A stretch of 64,000 nucleotides of DNA from Tillus elongatus (GCA_964006375.1 OZ023265.1:116015858-116079857); one strand, 5' to 3'. Counted from the first letter of the stretch, positions 43,701 through 54,360 are shown. Notes: generated by a model from the letters alone, not told the origin. Program-made: numbers and translations.

Positions 43701-46008
43701 TCCCATAGGTGATACATTCTCTTTTAATGTTGAACCTATTGATCGTCCGTGCACAAAACGAAATCTTCTTTCGGAATTGGCAAGAATTTATGACCCCCTG
43801 GGTTTTTTGTCTCCTGTTACCCTGTTGGCAAAATATCTTATGCAGTGCTTGTGGGAGCAAAAAGTGGGATGGGATGATAAGCCCTCAAAGGATATTGTTG
43901 GTCAGTGGTCTCAGTATAAATCACAACTCAGTGCGCTAGCAGGTTTATCAATTCCCAGAGGCGTAAAACACGATAATATCATCAGTACAGAACTCCATGG
44001 GTTCTGTGATGCATCGGAGCGAGGGTATGCTGCAGTTGTTTACTTAAGACAAGTATCAGAGGAGGGTCAAGTTTGGATCAATTTTCTGTGTGCCAAGTCC
44101 AAGGTATCACCTTTAAAAAGAATATCGATTCCACGTCTCGAATTGTGTGGGTGTTTATTGTTGGCAAAGCTTCTGGAATTTGTGTGTCGGGTGTATGAAG
44201 GTCGTTTTGAGTTTAACTCTATGTATGCTTGGTCAGACTCTATGGTGGCACTTGCCTGGATAAAATCATCTTCCAATAGGTGGAAGACCTTTATTGGGAA
44301 TCGAGTAGCAAGCATACAAGAGAAGATTCCTCCAGAGTCATGGCATCACGTAAGTGGACAAGAAAACCCAGCTGATTGTGCATCGAGAGGCATGTTACCT
44401 TCTGGGTTTTGTGAGCATCCACTATGGTGGGCGGGACCCGCCTGGCTAAAATTGGCAAGAGAAAATTGGCCCAAGTCGTTGCGTTTTGAGCCGCCAGAAG
44501 AGTGCCTGGCGGAGCAACGAACTCTCCCCGTACTAGTTACTTTGGCAAATGAGGAGTGGCTCAGTAAACTTTTGAATCGCTTTTCGCATCTACGGAAAAT
44601 TCAGGGTGTTGTTGTATATTGTCAGCGGTTTGTGCGAAATTGTAGGGTGTCTCCATCTGACCGAACTACTGCATCTCTGACAGCCACCGAATTACAGGAG
44701 GCGCTTCATATGCTTATCAAATGTGCTCAAGGTGAAGTATTTCAAAGGGAAATAGCATCCTTGGTTAAAGGTGAGAGGTGTGCGAGGGCAATAAATAAGT
44801 TAGCCCCCTTTCTGGATACAGAGGGTATCCTCAGGGTGGGCGGTCGCCTTCGTCAAGCTGATGTTCCAGTTGAAGTGAAACACCCTATATTGTTGCCCCG
44901 CTCACATCGTCTCACCGAGTTAATCATTGCACACACACACCATGTCAATCTTCATCCTGGTCCTCGCACATTGCTTCATTTGCTTTCGCAACAGTTTTGG
45001 ATTTTGTCCCCTCGGAGAGCTATTCATCATGTTTTGTCAAGGTGCTATCGTTGCTTTCGAGTGAATCCTACTCCCATGGCACCGATGATGTCTGATTTGC
45101 CAGTTGCCAGGGTTTCTCAGTTGAAGCCGTTTTCACACAGCGGAGTTGATTTTGCAGGTCCAGTTTTTGTGACACAGGGCAGATATCGAGGTGTCCGAAA
45201 GGTGAAAGCATATATTTGTTTGTTTGTGTGCATGGCAACGAAGGCCCTCCATTTGGAAGTAGTGTCTGATCTTTCAGCTGAAGCCTTCTTGGCAGCTCTT
45301 CGGAGGTTTGTGGCTCGCAGAGGAAGATGTGACAATTTGTATAGCGATAGAGGTACCAACTTCGTCGGCTCAAATAAGCAGCTCTTAAACTATGCAAAGG
45401 GGGCAGCAGATGCTTGTACCATTAAGTGGCATTTCAACCCCCCATCAGCTCCGCATTTTGGAGGTCTGTGGGAGGCAGGAGTGCGCTCAGTCAAGACTCA
45501 TTTGCGAAGGGTGATCGGTTTGCAGATTCTGACCTTTGAGGAAATGTCCACGTTGCTTGCTCAAGTGGAATCAGTTTTGAATTCTCGACCATTGTGTAGT
45601 GCGAGTACTGATCCAAATGATCTGTTAGCCCTATCCCCAGGACATTTTCTTACAATGGAACCGTTAGGTGCTCCTCCTGATGCTGATTTGACTTTGTTAA
45701 GTATGAATCGCTTGTCACGCTGGCAGCTGGTGCAAAGGATCCACCAGGACTTTTGGCGCCGCTGGAAGAACGAATACCTGCATACACTGCAGCAGCGTGG
45801 TAAGTGGGATACTGTGCAAACGTCCCCCCCGATCGGAGCTTTAGTTGTGATTAAAGATGAGACTTCGTCACCTCTTGTTTGGAAGCTCGGACGCATTATG
45901 CAACTATACCCAGGCCGTGATGGTATAGCTCGGGTAGCTCAAGTTCGCACTAGTAGTGGCACTTTTGATAGGCCTCTGACGAAGTTATGTCTGTTGCCAT
46001 CGCAGTAA
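40792..46008 (+). CDS. BEL/Pao gag-pol polyprotein, intact
   Basis: 1738 residues. Order: coiled-coil N-terminus; DUF1759 gag domain from LPKIEMPKFDGNW (about 158-300); Cys/His knuckles from CAYCKEEH (about 366-430); DUF1758 aspartic protease with LLDCASEANFIS (about 488; the DSG of most relatives is DCA); RT about 770-930 with VVFDASS, TADIRQMYRQI and LYVDDVV; RNase H with GFCDASERGYAAVVY (about 1069) and AWSDSMVALAWI; integrase HHCC zinc region (about 1379-1430), catalytic core GVDFAGP, YSDRGTNF and GGLWEAGV (about 1450-1560, D,D,E present); DUF5641 at the C-terminus (about 1630-1733). No separate env ORF follows before the 3' LTR. Possibly active; the protease DCA variant is worth noting. 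Confidence 0.96.
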   Translation: MELIQLKNKRESVYRRVEAILHVAQQVKIDAVVDLDRLNRFEVRFEALNELVNLFDSLHLDIVSVVDRSELESEHEMQNKFDELQYSIKTIYRELRGYANKAAENQARSVFHGSSKSSRASSKSRCSVKSSNARSLSEKEVTNANAIMSTSNLNRHLRLPKIEMPKFDGNWKNWPTFYDLFKTMIHENESLSDIEKFQYLSASLVKDAAGLIKNLPLTGSNYGIAFKSLVSRYHNTRVLLTNYWQGIVQAPKANSESASSLRTLLSVFSENLEALKQFEHDMWDFTKFNMLLQKVDMSLKQKFELEFCESDIPSFSSLCRFLEKQCKAMETTALTSNYVTNRRQHVSATTARPASSFVTSTKLVCAYCKEEHPMLKCDGFLSLSSHKRYTFAKKNNLCFNCLSNSHASRECKSSSCRVCNKHHHTLLHFPKAPASGDESDSNKPPVEEPQGAEQLRVLASVVKREQSVLLATIMLLVRDKNGKVRRCRALLDCASEANFISQQCVEKLGLNTSSRSVMVQGLNQMSSLASQGTLKCRVESIYEPTKLELDMIVIPNICSKIPSAKIEQCHWQHIQNLELADSEFGIPGDIEILLGTDVYAHVVRPGIKRGPRGAPVAINTVFGWVLMGSVEQSKSHSVVNSLCTLVDLDHTLKQFWSLEQVPQGLVMSPEDKKCEEIFKKTQHRNSAGRYILNMPFREGTPCLGESFSVALRRFYSLEARLSRDPALHKSYSEFIRDYYESGHMSLVSDVAVEPSDAYYIPHHCVLRPHSLSTKLRVVFDASSKSTNGVSLNDTLLVGAKLQTDIATVLLKFRSNKIAFTADIRQMYRQILVVDNHRDYQRILWRFSKGEPVQKYRLNTVTYGVSSSPHMAIRTMMQLCDDEESSFPLAAKLVRSDLYVDDVVSGVDSLSEAFELQRQLIGLFAKGGFELKKWASNNSKLLSTVSADSQQPRSLDLNDPSVLKILGLQWCPIGDTFSFNVEPIDRPCTKRNLLSELARIYDPLGFLSPVTLLAKYLMQCLWEQKVGWDDKPSKDIVGQWSQYKSQLSALAGLSIPRGVKHDNIISTELHGFCDASERGYAAVVYLRQVSEEGQVWINFLCAKSKVSPLKRISIPRLELCGCLLLAKLLEFVCRVYEGRFEFNSMYAWSDSMVALAWIKSSSNRWKTFIGNRVASIQEKIPPESWHHVSGQENPADCASRGMLPSGFCEHPLWWAGPAWLKLARENWPKSLRFEPPEECLAEQRTLPVLVTLANEEWLSKLLNRFSHLRKIQGVVVYCQRFVRNCRVSPSDRTTASLTATELQEALHMLIKCAQGEVFQREIASLVKGERCARAINKLAPFLDTEGILRVGGRLRQADVPVEVKHPILLPRSHRLTELIIAHTHHVNLHPGPRTLLHLLSQQFWILSPRRAIHHVLSRCYRCFRVNPTPMAPMMSDLPVARVSQLKPFSHSGVDFAGPVFVTQGRYRGVRKVKAYICLFVCMATKALHLEVVSDLSAEAFLAALRRFVARRGRCDNLYSDRGTNFVGSNKQLLNYAKGAADACTIKWHFNPPSAPHFGGLWEAGVRSVKTHLRRVIGLQILTFEEMSTLLAQVESVLNSRPLCSASTDPNDLLALSPGHFLTMEPLGAPPDADLTLLSMNRLSRWQLVQRIHQDFWRRWKNEYLHTLQQRGKWDTVQTSPPIGALVVIKDETSSPLVWKLGRIMQLYPGRDGIARVAQVRTSSGTFDRPLTKLCLLPSQ

Positions 46009-46147
46009 TACGTCTGCCTTGAAATTTTTTGTACAGTTAATTATAAATCCAATAGCTTCAGTTTTTTGTTTTTTGTGCTTATTGTAAATTTTTGTTTTGT
46101 TTGTTTATTTGAGAAACAATATAATTGTGAAAATAAATCCTTATTTT

Positions 46148-46158
46148 GGTGGGCGGAA
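46148..46158 (+). other. BEL polypurine tract
   Basis: GGTGGGCGGAA immediately before the 3' LTR. Confidence 0.7.
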
Positions 46159-46579
46159 TGTTCATGCTCGTTGTTCTGTCACTTTTAAATTCAAATGTCG
46201 CGCGCTACACTGACATAGAGTAAGTGTTACTAATGGTTTCCGCCAGAAGACCAGAGAGGGGGAAGAAGAATGAGAGAAGGGAGAGAAGCTTGCATCCCTC
46301 TGCCACTTGTTTTTGAGTCCTTGAAGAGGCAAGAGGTCTCGAGAAAGCGAATTGTTTTCAACCCCTTGAAGAGACACGAGGTCTCTAAATATCCATTTTG
46401 TTTGTAAGTCCTTTGGGAGACACGAGGTCCCTAGAGGTGTTGTGTGTGAATACAGAAAAACGAAGCTTATGTTCCTGCATTATTGGAGAATAAAGGTAGG
46501 TAACTTTGCTTATTGTCAGTGCCCTATTTGTTCTGTTTTTTTTTTTGTTATTCATTATAAAATAAATACACGTGGTATT

Positions 46580-46583
<4 letters not shown>
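46159..46583 (+). repeat. BEL 3' LTR
   Basis: Identical to the 5' LTR except for one additional T in the T-run near 46530. Confidence 0.95.

Positions 46584-46657
<74 letters not shown>
46584..46657. repeat. (TA)n tract
   Basis: TA run holding the TATAT target duplication of the BEL insertion. Confidence 0.98.
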
Positions 46658-46661
<4 letters not shown>

Positions 46662-47350
46662 GTGTGTACGTGTGCATATGTGTGTATCCGGGCAATAACT
46701 AAACAAATATTAAAATTTGACCGAAACTTGGCACATATCGTTATTTTTGTTAAGACAGCGGAGGAGTTCGTAGATTAGCTATAACGGACATTTTCCCCCC
46801 AAAAAATGTTTTTATATGCTATATTTTTTAAAGTATTAGAGTAACTGGAATGACACTTTACATGTAGCTAGAAGTGATGTAAATAAACCTCTGCTGTAAA
46901 ATTGAAGTAATTTTGTTAACAAAGTTTGGAGTTTTTTCCAAATTAAAAATCAAATCTGAAAGACATGAATTGAAATGACTTAAGTGGTAAAGTCCAATGC
47001 CTTACAAAGACATGCATAGATTGATACATACTACAGGACCAAACAATACAAATAACATGAATAAAACATACTATGCGAACTAGCAATCAAGAAATCTTGG
47101 CCACTAAAATGCCGAACACAGTTGTCAATACCATACCATTGGCCATTACTCTAAAGTACATGCAGCCCACTCACGCCCTGTCAGAATGACAGATGACATA
47201 AAATTAAAAATGACGTGATTGTAAACGTTATTGATCTTTAGGAGATTCAATAAATTTTCAAAATACATTATAATTGTAGCTTAATGAAAATGTTGTAAAT
47301 AATGGAAAGATCAAGGTTTAAGCCAGGCAATAATACCACGCAAACAAACA
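46658..47350. other. Diverged family B flank, then unassigned intron sequence
   Basis: GTATCCGGGCAATAACTAAA with ACCGAAACTTGGCACATATC corresponds to the region right of the TA run in family B (ACCGATAACTCA...TTTGGCATGTA), consistent with BEL having split such a copy. Confidence 0.45.
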
Positions 47351-47880
47351 GTATTTAGGCAGCTTTCGTGGTGGAAGGGTAACGTGTTCGCCTCACAATT
47401 CAATTCAACCACAGCCAGTCTGTGTTATATTCCCGTACTATGCACATGTAACGTTTTTGTTTTGTTTCACTAATTCTAATATTGGGTAGAAACAATAGTG
47501 TCCAGATGTCATACGTTTGGATCAAGATCTAATTTTTCTTTAAAACACCTTTAATTCTAAAATTATAAATTTCAGCAGACATTTTTTTATCTTAGATGAA
47601 AAATAAGAGAATTTGTTTTTAAATATTTTTTTGTAATCTGGCAAATACTTTCTTTTTCTAGTACTGCTGGTAATCCTGGTATGTTGGGTAGTGAATTCCA
47701 TCGAGCCAACTATGGCAAATACAGCCCGTTTAGCAGAGTAGTTAATAGTAGCAACAACTTTTTTCAGAGTCATATGTTTGGCATGGCATATAGTCAATTT
47801 AGGTGAAATGCGTGTAGAATTTTAGATCTGTGAAATGTTGTATTATTGTTTTTGTTTGTCTAAATTTGTAAATTTTCTTC
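47351..47880. other. No gene recognised
   Basis: Contains a weakly tRNA-like stretch (47365-47440, GTGGTGGAAGGGTAACG) that might be a decayed SINE head; too degenerate to call. Confidence 0.3.
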
Positions 47881-47883
47881 TAA

Positions 47884-48056
47884 ACAAAGCCAGGTTAAAT
47901 ATCTAACAGCCGGTTAGTTAATCAAGGCTTAATACAACCAATCACAGCTTCAAAATATTTAGTTGTCATGGCAAAAACCCGAATCACAACCTGTGATTGG
48001 TCGTCTTAATCCTTGATTAACTAACCGTCCGTTAAACATTTAATCACGCTTTGTGA
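47884..48056. repeat. Foldback MITE
   Basis: Left arm 47884-47955 (GGTTAGTTAATCAAGG, ACCAATCACAG) pairs with right arm 47990-48056 (CTGTGATTGGT, CCTTGATTAACTAACC). The loop is about 35 bp and outer ends are AAAGC/GCTTT. Typical hairpin MITE of a DNA transposon. Confidence 0.85.
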
Positions 48057-48115
48057 AACTGGGCAATTGTGTGTTAATAAATATTATTATTATGATTATT
48101 ATTATATCGTCACCT

Positions 48116-51065
48116 TAGTACTACAACTAGGTAATTCGAAATTTAACAATTTTGAGTTATCTAGTCGAAGGTAATCTACTTGAACTGATCTACTGTATGC
48201 TACAACTAGATAACTCTAGTCCCCCCATTAGGACATAGGTGACGAATGCATCAAATAGATATATTTTACAGCGAGGTGGCGCTTAGTGTATGTAACTTGA
48301 GTAGCCTAGTTATGAACTTAAAGATCTCTAAATAAGGCAAGTTATCCACTTGTGCATCTGCTTATTCATTGCAAACACGTGAGAAACAAGCAATTGTGTC
48401 TTAGTATTTTGTGTCTTCAATATGAGTTACAGAGGAAAGAAGATTGTTGAACCTGCTCTTCAAAATTTGAAAGCTCAAACAGGTAATTATTAAACGCCGT
48501 TATTCTGCATGCTTTTTAACATAAATAATGAATAGATTTTGCAAATTGAGAATTTGGAGGTTACGTTTGGAAATTCATTATGTTTTCTGTTCTGATTTTT
48601 CTGTTTGGAAAAATTTTAAAGCATAGCACACATGATGAAATTACCAAATCAGAAAAATGGATTGCAGATTTTACCCGGGTTCTAAGAGAGCGACCACCTG
48701 AAAATGACCCAATCCTTTCTACGTCAAATGCAGGTATCCTCGCTGACAATGATTCCGATCCAGAGTCAGAAACTGAGCCTTTCCTTCCCGACGTATCTGA
48801 ATATGGACCCTCACCTTCGTCAGATGGTCATTCAGATACGGACTGTGAAGAACAGACGACTTTAGAATCTGTAATTGAAAATGAAATTGTTATGTGAAGA
48901 ACGGGAACTGGAAGGTATGCAAGAAAATCCTACACCCACTGCAAATCCTAGAAAAGGATTGAGGCGTCAAGAAATATGGAAAAGAAATATTTCAAAGAAG
49001 AGGTGGCACTGTGGAGAAAGCTACGTTTCATCTAGAGGAAAAGATGTACCTTGTGCTGCCACGAAAGATCCGTGTGGAGATAAATGCAGGAAGAAGTGTA
49101 GTCAGAAATTTTCACTAGAAGAAAGATTGGAAATTTTCCAAAGGTATTAGAAATTAGATACTTATGAGAGAAAACGCGATTTTCTTCATTCAAACACAGA
49201 CAAAGTTGTAAAAAAAGCACCACAGCAAGAGACTCCAGAAGAAACTTCACTGTGGTGTTTTATTTACCACGAATCAGCGAAAAAATCCAGATATGTAAGA
49301 CCATGTTCCTAAATACAATTGGAATTCACAAAGGTGTTCTAGATATTGCAATGAGAAAGTGAACGACAGAAAATACCAGTGAAGGAGACAAAAGAGGCTG
49401 ACACGTAAAGAAAACTACTTCTTCTTAATCCTTGAACGCTGTGTAAAAAAACACATCGAAAGTTTTGCTGTTGTCGATTCTCATTATTGTCGCTCAGGAA
49501 CCGAAAGGAAATACCTGGATCCGTCGCTAAACAAGACAATGATGTATTCTATGTATAAACTGGTATGCACGGAAAACGAGTGTGAAGCCACTAGTCTAGC
49601 CATGTATAGAAAGGTTTTCACGAAGAAATACAATCTAGGATTTCATCGCTCAAAAAAAGACCAATGTCGCATATGCATGGCATACAATAGTCCCGGGAAT
49701 GACAAAGATGCGACTAAAGCAGAATATGACTGCCATCTTTTGGTAAAAGACAGGGCCAGAACTGAAAAAGCGAGGGACAAAGAGCAAGCAAAAAATTCAA
49801 ACGAGGCATTTGTGAGTTGCACTTTTGATCTCCAGCAAATTCTGTTGTCTCCTACTGACCCAAAAAACAGTGCTTTGTTTTATAAGCAGCGATTTAAATC
49901 TTTTAATTTCACGATATACAACGTTAACACAAAACGAGGAGACTGTTTCATGTGGAGTGAAGTACAAGAAAAAAGAGGTAGTTATGAGATTGCAAGTTAC
50001 CTTTATAATTATTTTAAATCTCTTCCTGCATCTGTGAATCACATTTCCTGTTTCAGTGACAGATGTGGTGGGCAGAATCTAAACAAATTTGTTGCTGCAA
50101 TGTGCCTGACTGCTGTTCAGGAACTGCCCAACATAGAAGCCACTGATCTAAAATTTCTGAGTGGGCCATAGCGAAATGGAATGTGGTTCAATGCATTCGA
50201 CCATAACTACGGAACAAAAGAGAGTAGGCAAGGTGAATTGGCCTGCGGATTCGCAAATCATTGCTCGAAGTGCCAGAAGAAAAGGTGACAAACCCTACAA
50301 TGTTCATGAGATTACCTATGAGAAAATAATAGATTGGAAATCTCACCTAGAGCGGTGATCAGAAAAGAGGACGAAAATCATAAGCTGGCAAAAAATAAGC
50401 TGGTTGAATTTTACAAAGACCACTTAGTATTCGTTTTAGAGAAAGTTTTGATGAAGACTTTAGACTTCTTAATTGTAACAACAGAACACGGACTAGTGAT
50501 AAGAAGATGCCATTATCAGACACAATGAAACCTCTATACAAGTCTGTGATTCCCATTCCAAGAAAAAAATACAATAACTTCAATTATTTATTTATGTCAT
50601 CTCCTCCAGCGCTGGGACTAGAATACCACCCATTTTACGAAAGCCTGCCTTACCAGAGAGACACAGAAATCGGTGAAATCACACAGCAGAATATTTCAGA
50701 AAGCGATACGGGTTCTGATGATGAATAAATATTTCAATTTTCCTTTAGAATTATTATAATTTTGTTATGAATAAAAGCTCTTTTAGTTGCCTTTGGTTTG
50801 CTTTATTTTGAAATACAAATCTGGATAACTCCTTTCACACCAATTTTAAAGTCAGTGTAACAAATAGATATCTCTTTTTTTTATTGGCAACATGACTTTT
50901 TTTTCTATATACAATCCAAAATATACGCCATTTCTTATTAGGTCAGTGACACACATACACCAATATATAAAATGTTATTTAGCAATGAAGAGGAGATTTT
51001 AAAGCAAATCTTCAAACCAGTTTCTTGAGAAATGTGTGTTTTCAAGTTACCTAGTTGTAGTACTA
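48116..51065 (+). mobile_element. DNA transposon with DUF7869-like protein
   Basis: Inverted ends TAGTACTACAACTAGGTAA (48116) and its reverse complement (ending 51065), with a second subterminal CTACAACTAGATAA near 48210. About 2.95 kb, enclosing one decayed gene. No clear target duplication (flanks ACCT and GATA). Confidence 0.7.
48422..50728 (+). pseudogene. DUF7869-like putative transposase relic
   Basis: MSYRGKKIVEPALQNLKAQT at 48422 ends at a GT donor-like site. Then come an acidic region (48622-48895), a Cys-rich block SSRGKDVPCAATKDPC with CRKKCSQKFSLEERL (49030-49135), MYRKVFTKKYNLGFH and KKDQCRICMAY (49600-49690), and the core CTFDLQQILLSP, FNFTIYNVNTKRGDCFMW and CFSDRCGGQNLNKFVAAM (49815-50110). 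GHSEMECGSMHST (50163-50200) follows. Relatives in arthropods read ME-CD at the last block; here Asp is Gly. Conserved acidic residues in FDLQ, SDRCGGQN and MEC-D suggest an RNase H-like DDE/D fold, which is inference. Frameshifts near 48895, 49150, 49540, 50165 and 50350 disable it. Confidence 0.65.
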
Positions 51066-51500
51066 GATACAACCAAACCTCACTTTTTTTAAATGGTGCA
51101 TGCTGTATATTGTTTCATTTTTGAATTCCTCTTGTTTTGCCGAGAAATCCAGTGAATAGTTGTTGGGGCCTATACACAGTCGTTGAAAAGTTATGGCCAC
51201 TTTTCTAAAACATCAGAGGCACATTTGACAGTCTGTATCTTCATTAATATGTCAGCATGCAATACTGTTTCATGCCACAAATCTTAAAAAGTGTTATTAT
51301 TTCAACTTCAATAAATACAGAAAGAATTAATTGAAAACAGTGTACAGGGTAAGTAAAAACACTGGTCAAGTTTTCACGAGAAATGCAAATGGAACACCTG
51401 TTTATTATAATCAATTTCGATACATCAGCAAATGTTATTTCATATACCTAAAACCAGTATTTACTGAGATATTGGGTGTTCTTTAAGAAAAAAGGTAACC
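51066..51500. other. No gene recognised
   Basis: Contains TACAGGGTAAGTAAAAACAC (51342), a possible transposon terminus. Confidence 0.35.
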
Positions 51501-51504
51501 CTCG

Positions 51505-51925
51505 GTTCGAAAATATGTTCGCACTAGCTATATTGAACTAGTTCGAAGTTCGAAATATGTAATTCTCCAAAATAGTTCCAACTTCGTTGCTCAAAAATAA
51601 TTCAAAATTTAACTTTACCAGCATTGAATGCTGCCAAAGGTAGCGAAGTTGCAGCCCCATTACCTCGGTAGCAGCGATTTAAACTTGTTATCGGTCTCCT
51701 TGAGTCGTTAGCGTAATTCCAAGAGATTTTACTCACACATATTTTTGACAGTTGGTGGGACACACTGAGACATGATGTAGCCATTTAGGAATCACAGAAA
51801 TTTTTTTTATGCATCCTAGTTTCCCAACACCTTTTTAAGTAACATTATGATGGCGGTGTTTGAAGGCAATCGGTAACGTAAATTTTCAGAATTTATGAGG
51901 ATAATTGCAGATTGCCTTTGCGTTA
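51505..51925 (+). repeat. Interspersed repeat family D, copy 1
   Basis: Matches 58130-58620 (GGTAGCAGCGMTTTAAAC, GACARYTGGTGGGAC, CAGAATTTATG blocks). It carries repeated short AGTTCGAA motifs at its 5' side. Confidence 0.75.
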
Positions 51926-53690
51926 GTCGCATGTTTAGAGAAAGACAAGAGACGATACGTTCAACTGTCAAACTCCATTAAAAATGCTACATGACATCAT
52001 GCATGTGGTTATGCGAAAACCATATCATTCATAGGTGTAATATCGCTACTTGTTGTATCATGATCATGGGTAACTAACCATTAACAACTATTTATGGATA
52101 AGTACAGTCCTGTGCCCTAATATTTGGGCAAACTGAAGATCATATTAACAGTGTGGCTTCAGATGGCGCAGTAAGCAGATTGTTACACAAACAGCGCTTA
52201 TAGAGCTTTAAAATAATATGTTTCCCATTGCTGCACTGAGAAAGACCTGCGCGTATCTCTATAACACATATGGTGTATTTAATTGTTCTATAAAAGCATT
52301 TTCGGCAACACTTACACATCAGTATAGTGCTAAACTCACGTTAGCTGCGATATTTATGCAACATAAATGTAGTAGCAATATGTGACTTAACCTCAAACCC
52401 AAATTGTTGTTTGTTGTGCTGCTTTTCTATGTAAAACACTACTAACATTTTTATTAACAAATTTGCTACTTTCTAAAATATTTTTATATTTATTGACTTT
52501 CCTTCGAAAAGCACCACTTCTTTTTACCTGTTTCCATTTATTTATTGACTGCAAATTGGACATGTTTAGAAATTACACGCTACAGAATACACAACTTGCC
52601 ACGAAACAAAAAGTATATAATGGTGCTTCTTACAAAAGCTATAATATTTATTTATTTATTTATACATACACCATCCAACAGCTTAAAAGCCAAATTAAGG
52701 ATGGGCTGTTACACAAAATATAGTAACAAACAATACTCAAAGGAATTACACAACAGTCACAAATTACATCTCTTTGAAAAACATTTTTATCTCTGATATA
52801 TTACATGAGAAGATATCAAGGCGGTCTTGGAGTACAGAGTAATCATTGCACATCTGGTAGATTGGAGACGACCGCAGCAATCGCGTACGAGCAGTCAGGA
52901 GATAGAATGTGCCTGGAAAACGTGCTGCAACACGAGGCACATTGAAATTAAGTTGCTGAAGCAGATCAGGGCAGTCGAACACAGAATTAACCAGTTTGTA
53001 TAAAAATATAACGAGACTGCACTACCTGTGCATCGACAGACTCTGCAGACTAAAGCGGAGAAGTAAGCTCTCCTGAGGAAAACCAATAGAAGGATGTAGA
53101 TGTTTATAAAGATCCCAGCAAACGCATTTTTAGGCAAAGGGATAATTTTGTACTATAATTGTTTTCTAAGTGTTCTATTACAGTCCTGTTCAATCCAACA
53201 ATTAAATAGTTTTTTAACACCTGCGTTCAAGTAGACTATGCTATTTGCAGCTATATTGTATCGTAGAAAATGTTAACAAAACTGTTTTATAATTGCTCAC
53301 ATAATCACTTAAAGAAAAGCTTTATAAATGTTTGCAAGTTGACAGATATGTTTGGAAGATCGTTGTTATAAAGCCATTACAGAACAATTTTGTTCTGTAA
53401 GCTAATATATTCTATAACGATTGTTGTATAGACGTTTACAAAACAACGAAAAACAAAATCTCTCAAATGTTTTATAACTTTGCTCTAAGAATATTCTAAC
53501 AATAAATTTAAAGAAGCATTTTGCTGCGAGAAGCTAAATACCCACCTTGGCAGTCTTAATAGAAAAAAACTGCTTTTGAAGGGCAGTAATATAACAGTAA
53601 CACAACAAATTTGCACTATTATTTAAAAATTATATAACATTTTTGTTAGTTGGGAAGACACTAAAATGAATTTCCCTTGACAAGATGATT
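51926..53690. other. 1.8-kb region, no coding sequence recognised
   Basis: Only a core-promoter match (52289-52323) stands out. Confidence 0.35.
52289..52323 (+). promoter_or_regulatory. Consensus TATA + initiator pair
   Basis: TATAAAAG at 52289 and TCAGT at 52319-52323 place the initiator A (52321) 32 bp from the TATA start, the canonical arthropod spacing. No downstream ORF was identified, so it may be a transposon or non-coding RNA promoter, or chance. Confidence 0.35.
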
Positions 53691-53699
53691 TTTATGATT

Positions 53700-53960
53700 T
53701 ATGTGTTAGGAGCAAGTAACAAAAACTGTTTATTTGCGACAAGAATCTATTATGAGAAATATCCCAATAGAAGACAACCATACAGAAGCGCTTTTGAAAG
53801 ACTTATGTGACGTTTTGACGAAACGGGGAACACAGGATACAAGAAGACAAAGAGAAGCAAGCATGTTTTGAACGAAGAGAAAGAGTTGATAGTAAATTTA
53901 AAATTGATAGAATACCGTCATATCAGCTCAAGAAAAATAGCAAGGGAGACCCTGTATGTA
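53700..53960 (+). pseudogene. DUF4817 helix-turn-helix relic
   Basis: Plus strand reads RIYYEKYPNRRQPYRSAFER followed by KRGTQGYKKTKR and SSRKIARE, the N-terminal DUF4817 domain of mariner-like transposases. It ends abruptly near 53960, so no catalytic part is present. Confidence 0.7.
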
Positions 53961-54117
53961 ATGTCATTTGTCGTAGTTATTATACAATTAATTTTCAGCA
54001 ACAGTTTTGTGCTATTTTAATAAGTATTGTGATTACTTATAGATTACATAAGCAACAGACAGGATATTCAATAAATAACACAATTTTGTTGCGAAACAAG
54101 AAAAAATCAGTACATAC

Positions 54118-54360
54118 CATATTCATATCACAGAAAAGTAGAGCATATTTTTGTTCAGTTTCATGATAATAAAACGGTTCAGATTTTAGTATGTTAGAAG
54201 ACGCTAAAATTTCTTCTTCTATTTCCCTCGTTTGTATCTCCTTTTTCACATGAAGCTTATTAGCGAGAGCTTCCTTTAAACAAGAATTCAATCTTTTTTC
54301 CATTTCATCTCGCTCCTGTGGTGTTTTGTTTTTTTCCAGTAATTTGGTGTATCCAAATAT
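54118..54360 (-). CDS. Internal exon of split host gene
   Basis: Acceptor TTTTGTTTTTTGTTTTAG, then 81 codons (IFGYTKLLEKNKTPQERDEM ... LLFCDMNM), then donor GTATGT; phase 0 at both ends. The middle is a charged helix (LANKLHVKKEIQTREIEEEI), while SEPFYYHETEQKYALLFCD looks like a beta strand returning to the propeller. It fits between the exons at 60043 and 39618 without phase conflict. A charged insertion inside a WD40 protein is compatible with a GTF3C2-like identity but does not prove it. Confidence 0.65.

Larger units (their letters stand above)
40117..46583 (+). mobile_element. Full-length BEL/Pao LTR retrotransposon
   Basis: Two LTRs (424 and 425 bp) differing by one T in a homopolymer, a 5-bp TATAT target duplication (40112-40116 and 46584-46588), a primer binding site, a polypurine tract and one uninterrupted 1738-codon gag-pol frame. 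It is inserted in the TA tract of a family B copy, inside an intron of the minus-strand host gene and antisense to it. LTR identity implies a very recent insertion. Confidence 0.97.

Noticed and set aside
41517..45896. Antisense ORFs within the BEL gag-pol
   Set aside because: Shadows of the long intact coding frame.
40792..46008. BEL element as an env-bearing errantivirus
   Set aside because: No ORF lies between the pol stop and the 3' LTR, and the C-terminal domain is DUF5641, usual for BEL/Pao.
47360..47445. tRNA-like head of a SINE
   Set aside because: The A-box-like stretch is plausible but no B box or tRNA fold can be traced.
47540..47797. 85-codon minus-strand ORF as a gene
   Set aside because: Basic, low-complexity tail and no recognisable domain or exon borders.
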